DNA from: JAVDCA01 sp963819385
GTDB lineage: Bacteria > Pseudomonadota > Alphaproteobacteria > Rhizobiales > Xanthobacteraceae
Direction: 5' to 3'
DNA: 64,000 bases
Assembly: GCA_963819385.1 (NCBI GenBank)
Contig: CAWFVV010000006.1
Location: 744,001 to 808,000, forward strand
Below the pieces are notes generated by a model. That model saw nothing but the letters and a program-made list of their open reading frames with translations, was not told the origin of the DNA and did not search any database. A program made the translations under genes and the position numbers. Below, piece after piece: positions 62,010-64,000 of the stretch. The first letter of the stretch is position 1, and each line of letters starts with the position of its first letter.

Positions 62010-62198
62010 TCACACTGGGTTGACCCCGTCAGTCTCGGGGACTACGCCCTGTCCCTTGCAACGCGGGCATTTCCCGCTCCCATCGCATACCGTGCACTTG
62101 TGATCCCAGAACGGACCTCCGTATACTTTGCCTCGCCCGTCGCACTCGATGCACTTGCATTCGCCATCGCACTCGGGACAGGTCGTCTTGGTGGTCAT
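62010..62198 (-). CDS. CxxCxGxG zinc-finger mini-protein (DnaJ-type zinc ribbon)
   Basis: 62 residues with 10 Cys. The motifs CIECDGRGKVYGG, CTVCDGSGKCPRCKGQG and CPECDGECKC form overlapping CxxCxGxG units like those of the DnaJ cysteine-rich domain, but without a J-domain. Expected to bind two zinc ions. AGGGACAACC precedes ATG 62198. Could be a stand-alone chaperone-like or metal-binding protein; no partner identified. Confidence 0.7.
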   Translation of the reverse strand: MTTKTTCPECDGECKCIECDGRGKVYGGPFWDHKCTVCDGSGKCPRCKGQGVVPETDGVNPV

Positions 62199-62395
62199 GG
62201 TTGTCCCTCTGGATAAAGTAGCAAAGCCCGCAAAGAGAGTATCGGAATCCCCTCCGAGGCCCCAAAGGCGAGAACTCGCGATGGGCTACGAGCCGACCGG
62301 CACCACAAGTGATAATGCTTCAAGGCAGCGAGCGTTGCTCGCCCTCGGACGGGATGGTCCAATCGGCGCGGTGAACAACCACCAGACCAGCAATG

Positions 62396-62788
62396 TCAGT
62401 TCGCCTTTGATGTGTGACTGCAAGCATATCTTGCGATAGACCAACCAGGGGCGGCATTTGTGTATTCTCTGTCGTGACATTTGTCAGGATTGACCGTTGA
62501 ATAGACGCAAACCTTTATCGTCCCCGAGAGCTTCTGTCGGCAATCGACGGCTTGTTCCGACCCGCGATGACTGCTTGTGTCACACACCTTGTAGAAATAA
62601 TGCGTCTTCGCGTCGGCATCCGTCGCAATCCGATCACGATCGATGCACAATGTAATGCCAGAAACGGCTCCCAACTCCCCGCTGGCTACCGGAACCCAAT
62701 TTTCTGCGGCGGCGACGGAAATCCAGGCAAACGTGCAAATGCAGAAGAGACCTGCATAGCTCGCAATTCGGATTGCGATTTGAGCCAT
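62396..62788 (-). CDS. secreted protein, 130 aa (surface-adhesin-E-like)
   Basis: Signal peptide about 1-27 (ending VAAAE-NW). The mature part W VPVASGELGAVSGITLCIDR, then HYFYKVCDTSSHRG, AVDCRQK, TIKVCVYS resembles the strand/Cys pattern of the 'surface-adhesin protein E' type domain found in many short exported rhizobial proteins. Six Cys in the mature part. Function unknown. Confidence 0.6.
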   Translation of the reverse strand: MAQIAIRIASYAGLFCICTFAWISVAAAENWVPVASGELGAVSGITLCIDRDRIATDADAKTHYFYKVCDTSSHRGSEQAVDCRQKLSGTIKVCVYSTVNPDKCHDREYTNAAPGWSIARYACSHTSKAN

Positions 62789-62941
62789 GGAGCCTCCATT
62801 TGGTTGTGCGGCCGGAATTTGCGTAATTCTCAGGTGAACTGACGAATGGCTATACGACTAGCGCATTCTAACAGTCGGTTCCGGGGCATTCGGTAATTCG
62901 ATGTCCTAAAGCGGTTTATATCCGCTGTGGGTTCGCACGGT

Positions 62942-63193
62942 CTAACAGCCGGTGGTCGTGTGGCAAATTTTCATACAGTCTTGATACTGATTTTTCTTAA
63001 GGTCATCAGCTGTCATCATCTCGCGAGTACATTTATCACTACAAGCGGACATCGCGCTTCGGTTACAGGCTACCGAAATAACGGAGGACTGGGGATGGGC
63101 GGCACGAACAACAAAGGAAACAGGCCGTAGAGGGTAAGACTGAGCGAGAGAGCACACCGGCACCAGCAAAACTACCAACGCGGTTGAAAGCAT
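62942..63193 (-). CDS. small secreted Cys-containing protein (start possibly frameshifted)
   Basis: From Met 63193: MLSTALVVLLVPVCSLAQSY, then a mature part with five Cys (VISVACNRSAMSACSDKCTR and YQDCMKICHTTTGC). The signal lacks its basic n-region. A good ribosome site and ATG (AAAGGACCCTTCCC then ATG at about 63242) lie upstream in the next frame (MSRSPP), so a one-base insertion may have cut the real start off. Confidence 0.5.
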   Translation of the reverse strand: MLSTALVVLLVPVCSLAQSYPLRPVSFVVRAAHPQSSVISVACNRSAMSACSDKCTREMMTADDLKKNQYQDCMKICHTTTGC

Positions 63194-63242
63194 GATCGCA
63201 GCGGCGAGAGACGGAGCAGAAGGGAGGCGGCGAGCGTGACAT

Positions 63243-63682
63243 GGGAAGGGTCCTTTCGAGCGCGATTGTGCCGGGATCGATCCCTTGAGCACGGCCGCGC
63301 GACGGCTTAAGGTGTGACAAGTCACGGCGCGCCGTCTTGCGAGGGCCTTGGCCATCGGCGACGCCCGGAGCTGGGGCTCGGCGCAAGGCAGGTTAGCATC
63401 TCCCCGGCGCCGCGTCCCGACAACTTCGCACATATTTCGGCCTCCCCATGGATGAATAACGGCGCCGTCTTGGCGGCACCGCGAGGCGGTGCTGATGTCA
63501 CTGTCGGGTCACATCCGGAAAAGCTCAGGTCGAGCAATTGTCTTCCGCCTCTCTCCGGTAGCCGGACATGATGGAGGCCTACCCGAGGCTCTTAGAACAT
63601 CGATCGAATGTACAGATGCTCACAAAAGCTTGATATATGAGATACTTAGATTTCGCGGCGTGAGTTCCCAAACCGAAGCTGA
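63243..63682. other. gap in the accessory right end
   Basis: No gene supported. Short frames on both strands here have Arg/Pro-rich or Ser-rich translations without domain features. Confidence 0.4.
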
Positions 63683-63684
63683 GA

Positions 63685-63712
63685 AGTTCGAGTCCTCTCG
63701 GGACCGCCACGA
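63685..63712 (+). other. tRNA 3'-end-like fragment (possible attachment site)
   Basis: AGAAG-TTCGAGT-CCTCT looks like a T-arm (loop TTCGAGT, stem with one mismatch), followed by CGGGACC, G and CCA as acceptor strand, discriminator and tail. No tRNA 5' half precedes it. Such fragments are left where elements integrate in tRNA 3' ends. Confidence 0.3.
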
Positions 63713-63906
63713 AATCGGGCACTTACGAAGAGAGACAAAACGATTTATCTCTTTTTCGCCTCCCGCATCGATCCGGTGGGACGAGAAGAACATTCTCCCA
63801 GCCGTCATCTCTTCATGATCGCCTTCGTTACGCAATCAACATTGCGCAACCAGTTGCACTACTGTATTCCTGCACTAGCGGCAATTCAATCGGGGGGTCA
63901 AAAAAT
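63713..63906. other. AT-rich upstream region of the last gene
   Basis: No gene supported; markedly AT-richer than the left part of the window, likely promoter DNA for the gene at 63907. Confidence 0.4.
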
Positions 63907-64000
63907 ATGCGTAAAGTTTTGGTCGCGGCAACTCTGACGTTTTTCGCACTGCCATCTTGGGCGCAAACACAACGCGATTTCGACTGGTGCCAAGCCAAAG
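63907..64000 (+). CDS. secreted protein, N-terminal part (cut by window edge)
   Basis: The frame opens at ATG 63907 after GGGGGGTC and is still open at the window end. Signal peptide MRKVLVAATLTFFALPSWAQ is followed by TQRDFDWCQAK. The Asp-Trp-Cys start of the mature part resembles exported tetratricopeptide/SEL1-type proteins, but 31 residues are too few for a call. Confidence 0.6.
   Translation, partial: MRKVLVAATLTFFALPSWAQTQRDFDWCQAK

Noticed and set aside
63489..63835. Open frames on both strands near the right end
   Set aside because: No ribosome site, no domain, and they run through the tRNA-like fragment.

Overview
The window looks like chromosomal DNA from a high-GC soil or rhizosphere alphaproteobacterium of the Hyphomicrobiales, close to the Nitrobacteraceae/Xanthobacteraceae (Bradyrhizobium-like). 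This is inferred from GC-rich codon use, several Bug/TctC solute-binding proteins, TRAP and NMT1-type uptake systems, LLM monooxygenases, and many families of palindromic intergenic repeats. No ribosomal or other strict taxonomic marker is present, so the placement is an inference.

Left part (1-9.4 kb): the 3' end of a UbiD-type decarboxylase; a two-partner secretion pair on the minus strand (TpsB porin, then a giant TpsA exoprotein of FHA domain, GLUG repeats and C-terminal subtilisin domain, with a frameshift inside the protease); a non-coding kilobase with a strong minus-strand intrinsic terminator; a MerR regulator and an orphan BrnA-like antitoxin.

9.4-31 kb: catabolic and uptake genes (MBL hydrolase + Bug protein, HpcH/HpaI aldolase, class II aldolase, VOC protein, LysR regulator facing a uronate dehydrogenase-like gene, epimerase, MFS carrier, GntR regulator divergent from a complete DctPQM TRAP transporter, class V aminotransferase), small secreted proteins, and two insertion sequences. 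One IS is a decayed IS4/Tn5-type element and the other an intact IS1182-type element. Both sit inside palindromic intergenic repeats. A likely small RNA with a C-rich hairpin loop and terminator lies at about 20.2-20.3 kb.

31-48 kb: a nucleotide-sugar cassette (epimerase/decarboxylase, sugar C-methyltransferase, Gfo/Idh/MocA oxidoreductase), a D-aminoacylase-type amidohydrolase, a frameshifted LLM monooxygenase, a small GIY-YIG nuclease gene bracketed by a 33-bp perfect inverted repeat, a polysaccharide deacetylase, an NMT1-type ABC importer, a membrane protein, a ketopantoate reductase-like gene and a periplasmic M15-type peptidase.

48-60 kb: DUF1330 and SDR genes, a Rid-superfamily CnbZ-like protein, a VOC - FAD monooxygenase - Bug operon (monooxygenase frameshifted twice), a Bcr/CflA efflux pump, an ABC-2 exporter, a cell-wall amidase, and a URC-type pyrimidine degradation pair (GTP cyclohydrolase II-like + DUF1688).

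60-64 kb: lower-GC, accessory-looking DNA with small secreted Cys-containing proteins, a CxxCxGxG mini-protein, a reverse-transcriptase fragment and a tRNA 3'-end-like fragment.

The most notable non-gene signals are the GIY-YIG gene between inverted repeats, a four-copy palindrome whose arms change in a compensatory way, repeats used as IS targets, and a recurring pattern of single-base insertions breaking otherwise normal genes. That last pattern may be sequencing error rather than biology.
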